A DNA stretch of 53,465 bases from DAISIK01 sp036822055 (GCA_036822055.1 DAISIK010000017.1:1-53465); one strand, 5' to 3'; numbered from the stretch's first letter, positions 37,622 through 46,724 are shown. Notes: generated by a model from the letters alone, not told the origin. A program made the numbers and translations.

Positions 37622-37987
37622 CTAGCGGCGGTGCTCGAAGTTACGCCTTTCCTTCACGAGGGTAGCCCGTTTACCGATCCGCTCCCTCATGTAGTACATC
37701 CGCGCCCGCATCGTGATCGACTCCCGGTCGACCTCGATCTTCTCAATGTTTGGCGAATTGACCGGGAAGACCCGCTCCACTCCAACCCCGGAGGCAATCC
37801 GGCGAACCGTGAAGGTTTCGTGGATACCATGTCCCTTGCGAGCAATCACGATTCCGGCGAAAATCTGAATCCGTTCCTTCTCCCCTTCGCGCACCCGGGT
37901 GTGTACGCGAATGCCGTCCCCGACCTTAAACGGAGCGATGTCGCTCTTTACTTGCTCTTTGGTAATTTCCTCGATGATTGGGTTCAT
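37622..37987 (-). CDS. rplS: 50S ribosomal protein L19
   Basis: Large-subunit protein at the interface with the small subunit, 121 residues. Typical are FKVGDGIRVHTRVREGEKERIQIFAG as a block (about 22-47) and the Arg-rich C-terminus with RARMYYMRERIGKRA. ATG 37987 (MNPIIEEITKEQ) matches the family start; the frame's earlier start at 38041 does not. It is divergent from rpsB, and is not beside rimM/trmD as in many bacteria. Confidence 0.97.
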   Translation of the reverse strand: MNPIIEEITKEQVKSDIAPFKVGDGIRVHTRVREGEKERIQIFAGIVIARKGHGIHETFTVRRIASGVGVERVFPVNSPNIEKIEVDRESITMRARMYYMRERIGKRATLVKERRNFEHRR

Positions 37988-38152
37988 GGCGCTTCGACAA
38001 TAAAAACCCGCAAGGTTGGCTTCCAGTTCCTCAGCGGTCAAGCGAAATCATCCGGGAGTTGGCATCGTCTTCCACCTTTTCCAGATTTTGGAGTTGCTTC
38101 ACTCCGGCTTTTCACATCTTCTCCACCTTTTGATTCACGAATAACCCTCAAC

Positions 38153-38202
38153 CGTTCCCTCGGGAACGAACAAACCAAGAAACACTTCTCCCCTCTCCGG
38201 GG
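38153..38202 (+). promoter_or_regulatory. Candidate structured leader of rpsB
   Basis: Two short hairpins precede rpsB: CGTTCC/GGAACG (38153-38158 with 38163-38168) and CCCC/GGGG (38190-38193 with 38199-38202). The second ends 10 nt before the ATG. Their position fits translational autoregulation by S2, known in other bacteria, but I could not match a described motif. Confidence 0.3.
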
Positions 38203-38212
38203 CTTTGAAAAA

Positions 38213-39073
38213 ATGAACATCACACCTAAAGATCTCTTCGAGGCTGGCGTCCACTTCGGCCACCAGGTCAGACGCTGGAATCCCGGCTTCAAGCCGTTCG
38301 TCTACGACCACCTCCACGGCGTCTCGATCATCGACCTCGAGAAAACCTACATCCAGTTGGAGCTGGCCTCCAAGTTCCTCTTCGATCTCGTCGCGTCCGG
38401 CAAGAGCGTCCTCTTTGTCGGGACTAAGAAGCAGGCTCAGGAAATCGTGCGCGAAACAGCCAATCTCTGCGGTATGCCCTTCTGCGCCAATCGCTGGATG
38501 GGTGGAACCCTCACCAACTTCGCTACGATCAAGCAAAGTCTGGCCAAATATCGCCGTTTCCTCCAGATGGAGACCGATGGCAGCCTCGATAAGCTCCCGA
38601 AAAAGGAGGGTGCTGCCATCCGTCGCCAAATGCAGCGGATGAATCGCAACTTTGAGGGTCTCATCAATACCAACGAACTTCCCGCCGCCCTCGTCATCGT
38701 CGATGGAAAGTCCGAGGAAATCGCCGTCGCGGAGGCCGCCAAGATCGGCATTCCAGTCGTCGCTCTGGTCGATACCAATACCGACCCTTCGAACATCCAG
38801 TATCCGATCCCCGGGAACGACGATGCCGCCAAATCCATTCGCATCCTCCTCGATGTCTTGTCCGAAGCCATTCAGTCCGGTCTCGAGAATCGCTCCGGTG
38901 GCGCCTCCGTTCAAAAATCGATCACTCCCTTGGTCGCCTATCCCGACATTGCGACCAATGACGATATGGAGGTCACCCTGCCAGTCGGCTACAATCTCGA
39001 TGAGGAGCCGTCTGAGCAAGCTCTCTCAGAACTATTTTCCCTCTCCCGTAAACCACCGAGAAGTAATTCATGA
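38213..39073 (+). CDS. rpsB: 30S ribosomal protein S2
   Basis: Small-subunit protein needed for S1 binding, 286 residues. Family marks are LFEAGVHFGHQVRRWNP at the start, ANRWMGGTLTNFATI and VALVDTNTDPSNIQYPIPGND. The frame is open back to 37541, but homology begins at ATG 38213. The stop overlaps the tsf start (ATGA), so translation of S2 and EF-Ts is coupled, the normal rpsB-tsf pair. The C-terminal tail of about 50 residues is longer than in E. coli. Confidence 0.98.
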   Translation: MNITPKDLFEAGVHFGHQVRRWNPGFKPFVYDHLHGVSIIDLEKTYIQLELASKFLFDLVASGKSVLFVGTKKQAQEIVRETANLCGMPFCANRWMGGTLTNFATIKQSLAKYRRFLQMETDGSLDKLPKKEGAAIRRQMQRMNRNFEGLINTNELPAALVIVDGKSEEIAVAEAAKIGIPVVALVDTNTDPSNIQYPIPGNDDAAKSIRILLDVLSEAIQSGLENRSGGASVQKSITPLVAYPDIATNDDMEVTLPVGYNLDEEPSEQALSELFSLSRKPPRSNS

Positions 39074-39663
39074 GTGAAGTAATCAACGCAAAAATGGTCG
39101 GCGACCTCCGCAGCAAAACCGGAGCCGGTCTGATGGACTGTAAACGTGCCCTTGTCGAAGCCAATGGAGACTTTGAAGAGGCTACCAACATCCTTCGCAA
39201 AAAAGGGGTGGCAAGCGCCGAGAAAAAGGCGGGCCGCGATGCCAGCGAGGGACTTGTGGAGTCTTACATCCACCTCGGTGGCAAGGTTGGCGTCCTTGTT
39301 GAGCTGAACTGTGAAACGGACTTTGTGGCAAAGAATGAGGGCTTTCACACCCTTGCTCGCGACATCGCCATGCACATTGCGGCCGTCAGCCCGTCCTACG
39401 TCTCGCGCGAGGACGTTCCTGAGGACTTAGTGGCCAAAGAGGCGGAGATCGCCGCCGCCCAGGCTGAGGGCAAGCCCCCCCAAGCCATCCAGAAGATCGT
39501 CGAGGGAAAGCTCGAAAAATACTTCGCCACAGTCTGCCTTCTTGAACAGCCATTCGTGAAGAATTCCGAACAATCCGTTAAGGAAATCCTCACCGAAAAC
39601 ATCGCTAAGCTGGGCGAAAACATCGTCGTCAAACGTTTCTCCCGCTTCCAAATCGGTAACTAG
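39070..39663 (+). CDS. tsf: Translation elongation factor Ts
   Basis: Nucleotide exchange factor for EF-Tu, 197 residues, the short (Thermus-like) form. The N-terminal UBA-like domain (about 5-45, LRSKTGAGLMDCKRAL) and the core with LNCETDFVAKNEGF are clear. It shares the ATGA overlap with rpsB and is followed by a strong terminator. Since the partner EF-Tu in this window has an altered switch I, the EF-Ts/EF-Tu contact may differ in detail, as an inference. Confidence 0.97.
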   Translation: MSEVINAKMVGDLRSKTGAGLMDCKRALVEANGDFEEATNILRKKGVASAEKKAGRDASEGLVESYIHLGGKVGVLVELNCETDFVAKNEGFHTLARDIAMHIAAVSPSYVSREDVPEDLVAKEAEIAAAQAEGKPPQAIQKIVEGKLEKYFATVCLLEQPFVKNSEQSVKEILTENIAKLGENIVVKRFSRFQIGN

Positions 39664-39692
39664 AATATTCCCGGTCGGTTAAGCCAGATTTC

Positions 39693-39745
39693 GCCTCAAA
39701 CTCTCTTGCCATCAATCCATGGCCCGAGGGTTTGAGGCTTTTTAT
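39693..39745 (+). terminator. Terminator of rpsB-tsf
   Basis: GCCTCAAACTC (39693-39703) pairs with GGGTTTGAGGC (39728-39738), 11 positions with one mismatch at most, and is followed by TTTTTATT. It lies 30 nt after the tsf stop. Confidence 0.88.
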
Positions 39746-39869
39746 TGCGGCTGTAAGGATATTCCCAAGCCTCCCCGGATGCCTGCGGGGCTTCTGCCCT
39801 ACCCCATCGGATTAAAACCGGCTCCAGGGGTGCAGCTCATCTTTTCCATTTGGCTCTGGACGCTTCCTC

Positions 39870-41471
39870 ATGTCTAATCTCGGCATGGACTCTTCCAAGC
39901 CAGATCTCCAGGGAGGATTCTGCCACAGCGACCACCTTCACCCCATCCTCTCCTGTCAAGCCGCGTCTGCTCTGGAGACCTCCTACTTCAAAAGCGGATT
40001 GGATCACGAGGCCGCCGCCATGGAGCGGGCTGGCCGAGCCGTTGCCCTCGCCATCGAGCAATCCTGGGGAGAGCGTTTTCCCCACCCCGAGGATCATCTT
40101 CCCATCCTCCTCCTCGTCGGCAAGGGGCACAATACCGGAGACGCCTGCCTCGCCGCCATGTATCTAGCCCTCAGGTACCGCCAATTAAGGTTTTTCTGCC
40201 TTCTTCTCTACCCGCCCGAGGAAATGCGCCCCCTTACCCGCGCTGCTTTCGAGCGATTCTCCCAGTCGACCTCTGAACTTACCTTGATCCCCTGCAGTTC
40301 GGATACTCCCGACCGCCTGACGGCTGCCTTTCCTTCCTTCGATGGAATCGTTCTGGACGGCTTTCTCGGCTTTAATTTTCGTCCACCCCTTTCCTCGCTC
40401 CACGCCGATTTGCTCCAATTGGCCTCCCGGATCGGTTCCGAGGGCATACGCTACGCGGTCGACTTGCCCTCCGGTCTGGGCGACCCGAGAGCTTTTCGGG
40501 CCGACTTCACCATCGCCACCGGCATCGTCAAAGAGGCCGTCCTCGATCCGATCCATAAAATGTTTGTTGGGCGTCTTCGCTATGCCGACATCGGCTTCTT
40601 CGCTGATCGATCAAGCGCCGTCAGTCCCACCGCCCATTGGGTCATCTCCCCAACTATTCTCAACCAGCTCCGCCACCTTCGCCCGCCTCAAGCCGATAAG
40701 CGGGATTTTGGCCGGATTGCCATCCTCGCCGGTTCCGATTCGATGCCCGGCGCCCTCATCATGACCGTTCGGGCAGCCCTCAAAGCCGGGGGCGGTCTAG
40801 TCACCGGCTTCAGCACCGCCAGCGCCCTCCGGGCAGCTGCCCCATCCAATCCCGAAGCCATGTGGTCAGAGAATTTTTCTGAAATAAACAATGGTTTCGA
40901 GGTTTTGGTCATCGGCCCGGGACTCCAAATGCCAGCCGCCGCCATTTTTGAAGTTGCCAGCAATTTTGAAGGGCACCTCGTCCTCGATGCCGCTGGCCTG
41001 GATCCAGACATTATCAATCATCTCCCGCCTCCCGAGAGTCGGCGTTCCCTCTGCCTTACGCCCCACCCTGGCGAGCTCTTGCGCCTTTTTCGCACCCAGT
41101 CCGTCCCGCCCTCCCAGACCATTCGGGAGTACTGTCAGCATCATCAAGCCATCTTGGTTTCCAAAGATGCCTCGACCCGGGTTTACACCTCAGAAATGGT
41201 GGCCACCTCGCCTCACGGAGGCCCGATCCTCGCCCGCGGCGGGAGTGGCGATTGCCTCGCCGGGATCATCTCCGCCCTTCTTCCTCGCTTCAGTCATCCG
41301 CTTCCGGCTGTCCTCGCTGGAGTGGCCTGGCAAGGGGCTACTGCGGATTATTTCGCTGGAACATTCGGCGCCGAAGGCTGTTCCACCTGTGATTGGCTCT
41401 CGCAACTAAGCGGTTCTCTCCGTCAACCACCGCTTGCCATTTATCCACCGCTTCCAAAGATAGCCTTATGA
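39870..41471 (+). CDS. nnrDE: Bifunctional NAD(P)H-hydrate epimerase/dehydratase
   Basis: Repairs hydrated NADH and NADPH. The 533-residue protein joins the YjeF N-terminal epimerase domain (about 25-250; GKGHNTGDA is the counterpart of the usual GNGNNGGDG, then AVDLPSGLGDP) to the ADP-dependent dehydratase of ribokinase fold (about 270-520). The latter has CLTPHPGELLRLF and GGSGDCLAGI (457-466, with catalytic D461). Both glycine-rich loops deviate a little from the consensus (HNTGD for NNGGD, GGSGD for NGTGD). The start at 39870 could be a few codons later. The stop overlaps the next gene (ATGA). Confidence 0.93.
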   Translation: MSNLGMDSSKPDLQGGFCHSDHLHPILSCQAASALETSYFKSGLDHEAAAMERAGRAVALAIEQSWGERFPHPEDHLPILLLVGKGHNTGDACLAAMYLALRYRQLRFFCLLLYPPEEMRPLTRAAFERFSQSTSELTLIPCSSDTPDRLTAAFPSFDGIVLDGFLGFNFRPPLSSLHADLLQLASRIGSEGIRYAVDLPSGLGDPRAFRADFTIATGIVKEAVLDPIHKMFVGRLRYADIGFFADRSSAVSPTAHWVISPTILNQLRHLRPPQADKRDFGRIAILAGSDSMPGALIMTVRAALKAGGGLVTGFSTASALRAAAPSNPEAMWSENFSEINNGFEVLVIGPGLQMPAAAIFEVASNFEGHLVLDAAGLDPDIINHLPPPESRRSLCLTPHPGELLRLFRTQSVPPSQTIREYCQHHQAILVSKDASTRVYTSEMVATSPHGGPILARGGSGDCLAGIISALLPRFSHPLPAVLAGVAWQGATADYFAGTFGAEGCSTCDWLSQLSGSLRQPPLAIYPPLPKIAL

Positions 41472-42571
41472 TGCGAATCATCCTGATCACTTGCTGCCTC
41501 GCTTTCCATGCAGCGCTAGCAGAACTCCCCTCGGAGTCCTGGAAAGCCATCAACCCAAAACTCGATTCGCTTGTAGATCTTGAAGAGGAGCGGGACAACC
41601 TTCCTCGGAGGAAATGGTTTGGACGCGACCAGCGCAGCAACAAGGCTGATTTCGAGAAACTCCTCAACGAGGCGGTCATTGTTTTAGCCGATTCTTCGGC
41701 AGCCCGCGTCCGTGAGGACATCGAAGCTCTCCGAAACTCCAACCGCAACCTGCGACGCGAGATCGCCGATCACCGCCGCAATCAGCTCAGTGCTCCGGAA
41801 GAAGCTTTTTTCACCACCTCGAAAAGCGGCTACGAGGCCAGGATCGAAAGGGCTCTCGGGCAAATCGAAGCCAATGAGAATCAGATCGCCAACCTTAAGA
41901 TCGATTTTGCCGCCGCCATGGAAAGCTACGGGCTCAAAATGGACCCCGGCCAAATTGATCTCCTCCTCAACAGCGTTCTTGGCGATGACATCGTCTCCAG
42001 CGTAGCAGTCTATGAAAATGTGAAGCTGATCAGCATTCGCCTCGCCGAACTTACTCAGCAAAGCCGCGAGGACCTCGATATCAGCCGTCGCTACTACGGC
42101 ATGCACGTGGTCCTCCTCAAAATCCTCCAGTCCATGCAGGGCGAATTCATCCGCAAGGTGGATCAGGTGTACCTTCCCCGCATCAATCGAATCGAGAACG
42201 AGGTCGAGAGCCTGCAGCGCGAGAGCCGCCGCATGTTTAGCCGCGCCGAAAACGATTCCCACCGCGCTCACCTTAAAGCAAACCTCGACTCCCAGGCCCT
42301 CACCCTTCGGACAGCTGCCCTCTACCGCACCCACCTCCGCGATCAACGGGACAAAATGGAACGGGCCATGCGCCAAACCGCTCGGGATGTGGAGGTCGCC
42401 AGCAACACCTTGCGCACGGTCACGGCCAGCGGAGAACTCGTTAGCATGATCCGGAGTACTCAAAACTCTTTTGATGCCCTGGCCAGTATCCAGGTCCCCG
42501 ACCTGCTCGTCTTCGAGAACATTCAAATGCAGGAGGAGTTCGCCTCGCTGACCCAGCGCCTGAACCTCTAG
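41468..42571 (+). CDS. Secreted coiled-coil protein of unknown function
   Basis: A 367-residue protein with a clear signal peptide (about 1-19, MMRIILITCCLAFHAALA), then almost entirely helical, charged heptad-like sequence with no Cys and few Pro or Gly. Examples are RVREDIEALRNSNRNLRRE and NRIENEVESLQRESRR. I recognise no family. It starts with ATGATG overlapping the nnrDE stop by 4 nt; either ATG could be used. A role at the envelope or in the periplasm is likely from the signal peptide alone. It converges on pdxH with 70 nt between them. Confidence 0.75.
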   Translation: MMRIILITCCLAFHAALAELPSESWKAINPKLDSLVDLEEERDNLPRRKWFGRDQRSNKADFEKLLNEAVIVLADSSAARVREDIEALRNSNRNLRREIADHRRNQLSAPEEAFFTTSKSGYEARIERALGQIEANENQIANLKIDFAAAMESYGLKMDPGQIDLLLNSVLGDDIVSSVAVYENVKLISIRLAELTQQSREDLDISRRYYGMHVVLLKILQSMQGEFIRKVDQVYLPRINRIENEVESLQRESRRMFSRAENDSHRAHLKANLDSQALTLRTAALYRTHLRDQRDKMERAMRQTARDVEVASNTLRTVTASGELVSMIRSTQNSFDALASIQVPDLLVFENIQMQEEFASLTQRLNL

Positions 42572-42641
42572 CCTGCCTGCCAGCCCGCCTGCCCGCGTCA
42601 CCCCACAGGCCCCAAAGCCCGTAGCCACTTAAGGCGCCGCC

Positions 42642-43298
42642 TCAAGGGCTCAGACGCTGTGCTTCCCAGCCTGCCGTGCTTCGCTGGTAGACAAAGCGGT
42701 CGTGCAACCGATTCTGCCGTCCCTGCCAAAACTCGAAGCTCTCACCCACCACCCGGTAGCCCCCCCAAAAATCAGGGAGCGGCACCTCGCCATCTGCGAA
42801 CTTGCGCTTCATCTCGGCCAGCTTCATCTCCAGTAAGCTCCGCGAGGTAATCACCGAGCTCTGCTGGGAGACCCATGCCCCCAGACGACTTCCGAATGGC
42901 CGTGAAAGGAAATACTTCAGCGAATCTGTCCTCGAGATACGCTCAGCCGTCCCCTCGATCCCTACTTGCCGCTCCAGATCGACCCAGGGGAAAAGGAGGT
43001 GCACCCTCGGGTTGATACCGATCTCTTGAGACTTCCGGCTTTCGTAGTTAGTAAAAAAGACAAACCCCCGCTCATCAAAGGCTTTTAATAAAACAGTACG
43101 CTGCGAGGGCTGCCCGTTGGCACCCACCGTCGCCAGAACCATCGCATTGGGTTCCGTAATCCCAGCCTCCTGCGCCTGAGTGAACCATAGGCGAAACAGC
43201 TCCAGCGGATGCTCGGGTAGGTCCTCCTGGCTCAGACCTCCCTGGGTGTAGTCTCGCCTCAAGGCCCCAAGGTCGACACTGCTGGTCTCCCCTTTCAA
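42642..43298 (-). CDS. pdxH: Pyridoxine/pyridoxamine 5'-phosphate oxidase
   Basis: FMN enzyme for the last step of pyridoxal phosphate formation and salvage, 218 residues. Family marks are LRRDYTQGGLSQEDL at the start, AMVLATVGANGQPSQRTVLLK, FFTNYESRKSQEI, the FGSRLGAWVSQQSSVI block and the C-terminal WQGRQNRLHDRF. The best start is TTG 43298, which overlaps the galM stop (TTGA); no in-frame ATG occurs before residue 52, well inside the conserved part. Translational coupling to galM is therefore likely. Confidence 0.95.
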   Translation of the reverse strand: MKGETSSVDLGALRRDYTQGGLSQEDLPEHPLELFRLWFTQAQEAGITEPNAMVLATVGANGQPSQRTVLLKAFDERGFVFFTNYESRKSQEIGINPRVHLLFPWVDLERQVGIEGTAERISRTDSLKYFLSRPFGSRLGAWVSQQSSVITSRSLLEMKLAEMKRKFADGEVPLPDFWGGYRVVGESFEFWQGRQNRLHDRFVYQRSTAGWEAQRLSP

Positions 43299-44404
43299 GC
43301 CCGCGATCCTTTCTCGGTAGCCACGAAACGATACTCGGTCGTCGTTTGATAGGTTTGTCCCGGCTGTAACAAGGTCGATGGAAATTCAGGGCGATTCGGG
43401 GAATCCGGAAAGTGCTGGGTCTCAAAGCAAAATCCATCATGCCGCTCATAGGGTCTGCCCGCTTTCGTCGGAATGTCCCCCGTCTCCAGAGTGTTCCCCG
43501 CGTAGAACTGGATTCCCGGCTGGTCGGTCCAGACTTCCATCTGCCGCCCCGAGAAAGGATCCCGCGCCGAAGCTGCAAACTCCAATTTCCCCCTTTGGTG
43601 TCCCAGAACAAAATTGTGGTCATACCCCTTCGGCAGGATCAGCTGCTCATCCTTCACCTCGGCATCCCGCCCGACCGTCTTTGCCTTACGAAAATCGAAA
43701 GGTGACTGCTCCACCTCCCGGATCTCCCCGGTTGGAATTCCCGCCTCGTCAATCACCACAAATCCATCCGCCGCGATCTTGACCTCGTGTTCGAGAATCG
43801 AACCCGCCTCATGCCCGGCCAGGTTGAAATAACTGTGGTGGGTCAAGTTCAGATGGGTAGGGGCATCGGTCGTCCCATAATATTGGATACGAAAAACACC
43901 ATCCTCACGAATTCGGTAGGAGCACTTTAACTGAAGATTACCCGGATAACCCTCTTCCCCATCGGGACTGAGGTACTCCAAATCCAGACCCGCCCAATCC
44001 CCGTCCCGTTCCACCACCGCTGCATCCCAGATCCGATGGCTTAATCCCACCTGGCCTCCGTGGAGATGCCGCTTCAACTCCGGCACCTTGCCACCGTTTT
44101 TAGCCAATGGATAAAAGGTGTCCCCCACCCGGAAGCCGTCTCCCCCGATTCGATTCCCAAATCTCCCAATGATCGCTCCAAAATAAGGCGAGTTGTCTAG
44201 GTAACCGGCCAACCCTTCAAAGCCCAGCACCACATCAGCCAGCGAGCCATCCTCCGCCGGTACGCTTAATCTGGATACGATACCACCGAGATTGAGGAAG
44301 GAAATCGAGAGACCACTCTCAAACCGAAACTCATATTCGGTCACCGGCTGGCCGGCCGAGGTTTCACCAAGACGACTTGAAGCTATCGAGAGCGTAGATT
44401 TCAT
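43295..44404 (-). CDS. galM: Aldose 1-epimerase (mutarotase)
   Basis: Interconverts alpha and beta anomers of galactose or glucose, 369 residues. Marks are IGRFGNRIGGDGF near 80, the catalytic-His region HLNLTHHSYFNLAGH, DHNFVLG, and the C-terminal GIQFYAGNTLE region. ATG 44404 is preferred to a TTG one codon upstream. No signal peptide is visible. It is the first gene of a two-gene unit with pdxH. No other galactose genes lie near, so a general sugar role is more likely than a Leloir operon. Confidence 0.95.
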   Translation of the reverse strand: MKSTLSIASSRLGETSAGQPVTEYEFRFESGLSISFLNLGGIVSRLSVPAEDGSLADVVLGFEGLAGYLDNSPYFGAIIGRFGNRIGGDGFRVGDTFYPLAKNGGKVPELKRHLHGGQVGLSHRIWDAAVVERDGDWAGLDLEYLSPDGEEGYPGNLQLKCSYRIREDGVFRIQYYGTTDAPTHLNLTHHSYFNLAGHEAGSILEHEVKIAADGFVVIDEAGIPTGEIREVEQSPFDFRKAKTVGRDAEVKDEQLILPKGYDHNFVLGHQRGKLEFAASARDPFSGRQMEVWTDQPGIQFYAGNTLETGDIPTKAGRPYERHDGFCFETQHFPDSPNRPEFPSTLLQPGQTYQTTTEYRFVATEKGSRA

Positions 44405-44539
44405 CAAAACAATAAATCACCACCCGTTTGGAACTGCAAAATCCTAAGTTCGCTCAACCCGAAAGAAAATTTCAGTTCGAATCAACCACCGTGAGTCCCC
44501 CGCCTCCTGCCAACCAATGCCTGGCAGTTTGCCATCAAC

Positions 44540-45148
44540 CTAATCCGCCTGCGGAATAAAAATTCGCTGTCCCACCCGAAGGTCTCGCCTCGGGTCAACA
44601 ATTTTATTGGCGTTCCGGATCCATCCCACCCGCGAATTAAACTGGTCGGCCAACCCGCTCAAGGTGTCCCCAGGCTTTACCTCATAGGGGATCCCCGTCT
44701 TTGGATAGTCATCGTTGAAAGTCGGCGGGACCACCGCTGCGGTCGGCTGGGCATTGATCGCATTCGCCAGCTTCTTCATCGATTTCTCGGTTTCGGCTGC
44801 GAGGGCCGTAATTTTATCACTCAACTCCTTGAGAATCTTTCGACGATTGGCGTCCGCCTCGGCCATCAATTCCCGCCTCAGGGCCGCCAACTTCACATCG
44901 ACCACCGATAAAATGTCTCCACTATTCTCGGAGCTTTCCCGCGCTGCGCGCACCGCCTGTTGCAGTCGGGCATTCTCCCGCTGCAGCGCTTCGACCTCCA
45001 ACTTCAGCGTCCCGATTTCACTACGCATCGAGCGCAGGTCTTGAGCCATTGCCGCCATTTCCCGCCTCACATCAGTCTGTCCCCAGAGAGATTGCGGAAT
45101 CGGGGTAGCCAGGAGGCAGAGAAAGAAAAATGCACGGAAGGGATTCAT
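44540..45148 (-). CDS. Secreted coiled-coil LysM-domain protein
   Basis: A 202-residue exported protein. It has a signal peptide (about 1-23, MNPFRAFFFLCLLATPIPQ), a coiled coil (about 27-125, with MRSEIGTLKLEVEALQREN) and one C-terminal LysM domain (about 155-199, YEVKPGDTLSGLADQFN through VGQRIFIP) that should bind peptidoglycan. ATG 45148 was chosen over 45175 because the signal peptide begins there. It is 131 nt upstream of galM on the same strand. Confidence 0.85.
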   Translation of the reverse strand: MNPFRAFFFLCLLATPIPQSLWGQTDVRREMAAMAQDLRSMRSEIGTLKLEVEALQRENARLQQAVRAARESSENSGDILSVVDVKLAALRRELMAEADANRRKILKELSDKITALAAETEKSMKKLANAINAQPTAAVVPPTFNDDYPKTGIPYEVKPGDTLSGLADQFNSRVGWIRNANKIVDPRRDLRVGQRIFIPQAD

Positions 45149-45329
45149 GGTTGATGGAATGCCGGATTTTCTCAATCAGGACAAGCCCGAGCCTCCAGGT
45201 TTCCGAAAAATCGGATCCGCTCGCGAGATTTCTTCCGGCACCGTCTTTGCCGCCCCCGACCAACCGGCCTATCCCCTGCCGCGGGTCATCCCCACCCTAC
45301 GGGCCAGAACCAGGGCCGAAGGTCAATAG
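45147..45329 (+). CDS. Possible small protein opposite the LysM gene
   Basis: A 60-codon frame (a second ATG at 45159 gives 56) whose third codon positions look like those of neighbouring genes: FRKIGSAREISSGTVFAAP, then PLPRVIPTLRARTRAEGQ. Its start lies on top of the LysM gene start, so a promoter would have to be inside that gene. I recognise no family. It fills most of the gap between the LysM gene and the eno terminator. Confidence 0.3.
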   Translation: MVDGMPDFLNQDKPEPPGFRKIGSAREISSGTVFAAPDQPAYPLPRVIPTLRARTRAEGQ

Positions 45330-45384
45330 CACCCCTCGGACCTCGCCGGCAGCCCCTTCCGGGCGACTCCCCATTCGCTAACCC

Positions 45385-45424
45385 GAAAATGAAAAAGATG
45401 GCTCGCCCCAGCCGGAGCGAGCCA
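45385..45424 (-). terminator. Terminator of eno
   Basis: On the minus strand TGGCTCGC (45424-45417) pairs perfectly with GCGAGCCA (45406-45399) around a 10-nt loop and is followed by TCTTTTTCATTTTC. It begins 19 nt after the eno stop. Confidence 0.9.
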
Positions 45425-45443
45425 CCCCAAAGAGAAGGTTCCC

Positions 45444-46724
45444 TCAGCGAAGGGTACCCGCGTAAATGGCGTTCGGACCGAGCAGCTCTTCAATCCGGAG
45501 CAGTTGGTTGTATTTCGCAATCCGGTCAGTGCGCGACATCGAACCGGTCTTGATCTGGCCCGCATTCACCGCCACTGCAATGTCCGCAATGGTCGTGTCC
45601 TCAGTCTCTCCGGAACGGTGGCTGATGACAGCTGAAAATCCAGCCTTGTGGGCCATTTCGATCGCGTCGAGGGTCTCCGTCAGCGAGCCAATCTGGTTTA
45701 CCTTGACCAGAATCGAATTGGCGGCCTGCTCCTCGATCCCCCGGCGCAAGTAGTTCACGTTGGTCACAAAGAGGTCGTCCCCCACCAGTTGGCAGCGATC
45801 ACCAATCTTGGACGTCAGCATTTTCCAACCGTCCCAGTCGTTCTCGTCACAGCCGTCCTCGATTGAGTCGATCGGGAACCGACTGACCAAATCTGCAAGG
45901 AAATCGACCTGTTCCGCCCGGGAGCGTTTGGCACCTCCAGTGCCTTCAAACTTCGAATAGTCGTAAACTCCGTCAGAGTAAAATTCGCTCGCTGCACAGT
46001 CGAGGGCGATTGTTACTTCCTCTCCAGCTTTGTAGCCAGCTTCCTCAATCGCCTTCAAAATGCTGTTCAGGGCATCCTCTGTACCGTCCAGCTTGGGAGC
46101 AAAACCGCCCTCGTCACCCACTGCCGTACTCAATCCGCGACCCTTCAATACCTTCTTCAGGCTATGGAAGATTTCTGCTCCCATCCGAACGGCTTCCCGG
46201 AAGGATGGCGCCCCCACCGGGCGGACCATGAACTCCTGGAATGCGATCGGAGCATCCGAATGGCTGCCCCCATTGATGATGTTCATCATCGGTACGGGCA
46301 AAACTTTCGCGTTGGGACCGCCCAGATACTTGTAGAGTGGCTGTTCCAACATCTCGGCAGCTGCATGGGCCGTCGCCAGAGAGACCCCGAGGATGGCGTT
46401 GGCCCCCAACTTGCTCTTGGTCGGAGTACCATCGATCTCCAGCATCGTACGATCAACCTCGGTCTGGTCCACTGCGTCCAAACCCACCAAGGCAGGTCGC
46501 AAAATATCATGCACGTTGTTCACCGCTTGGGTGACTCCCTTGCCGAGGTAGCGGGCCTTGTCCCCGTCTCGAAGCTCCAGAGCTTCGTGCTCCCCTGTGC
46601 TTGCGCCAGAGGGAACGGCAGCCCGGCCGATTACTCCGCCTTCCAGCTCAACATCAACTTCGATCGTTGGATTACCCCGGGAATCAATAATTTCGCGGGC
46701 GCGAATGTCGGTAATAGTGGTCAT
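45444..46724 (-). CDS. eno: Enolase
   Basis: Converts 2-phosphoglycerate to phosphoenolpyruvate in glycolysis, 426 residues. Marks are AREIIDSRGNPTIEVDV at the start, GRAAVPSGASTGEHEALEL near 33-51, VGDEGGFAP, the metal/catalytic region SIEDGCDENDWDGW and SHRSGETEDTTIAD near the C-terminus. ATG 46724 (MTTITDIRA) was preferred over 46739. It has its own terminator. The gene follows leuA by 106 nt on the same strand. Confidence 0.98.
   Translation of the reverse strand: MTTITDIRAREIIDSRGNPTIEVDVELEGGVIGRAAVPSGASTGEHEALELRDGDKARYLGKGVTQAVNNVHDILRPALVGLDAVDQTEVDRTMLEIDGTPTKSKLGANAILGVSLATAHAAAEMLEQPLYKYLGGPNAKVLPVPMMNIINGGSHSDAPIAFQEFMVRPVGAPSFREAVRMGAEIFHSLKKVLKGRGLSTAVGDEGGFAPKLDGTEDALNSILKAIEEAGYKAGEEVTIALDCAASEFYSDGVYDYSKFEGTGGAKRSRAEQVDFLADLVSRFPIDSIEDGCDENDWDGWKMLTSKIGDRCQLVGDDLFVTNVNYLRRGIEEQAANSILVKVNQIGSLTETLDAIEMAHKAGFSAVISHRSGETEDTTIADIAVAVNAGQIKTGSMSRTDRIAKYNQLLRIEELLGPNAIYAGTLR

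Noticed and set aside
38135..39019. 294-codon minus-strand frame opposite rpsB
   Set aside because: A mirror of the strong codon bias of rpsB; acidic low-complexity product without family features.
41684..42628. 314-codon minus-strand frame opposite the secreted coiled-coil gene
   Set aside because: The plus-strand gene has a signal peptide, coupled start and coiled-coil pattern; this frame is its shadow.
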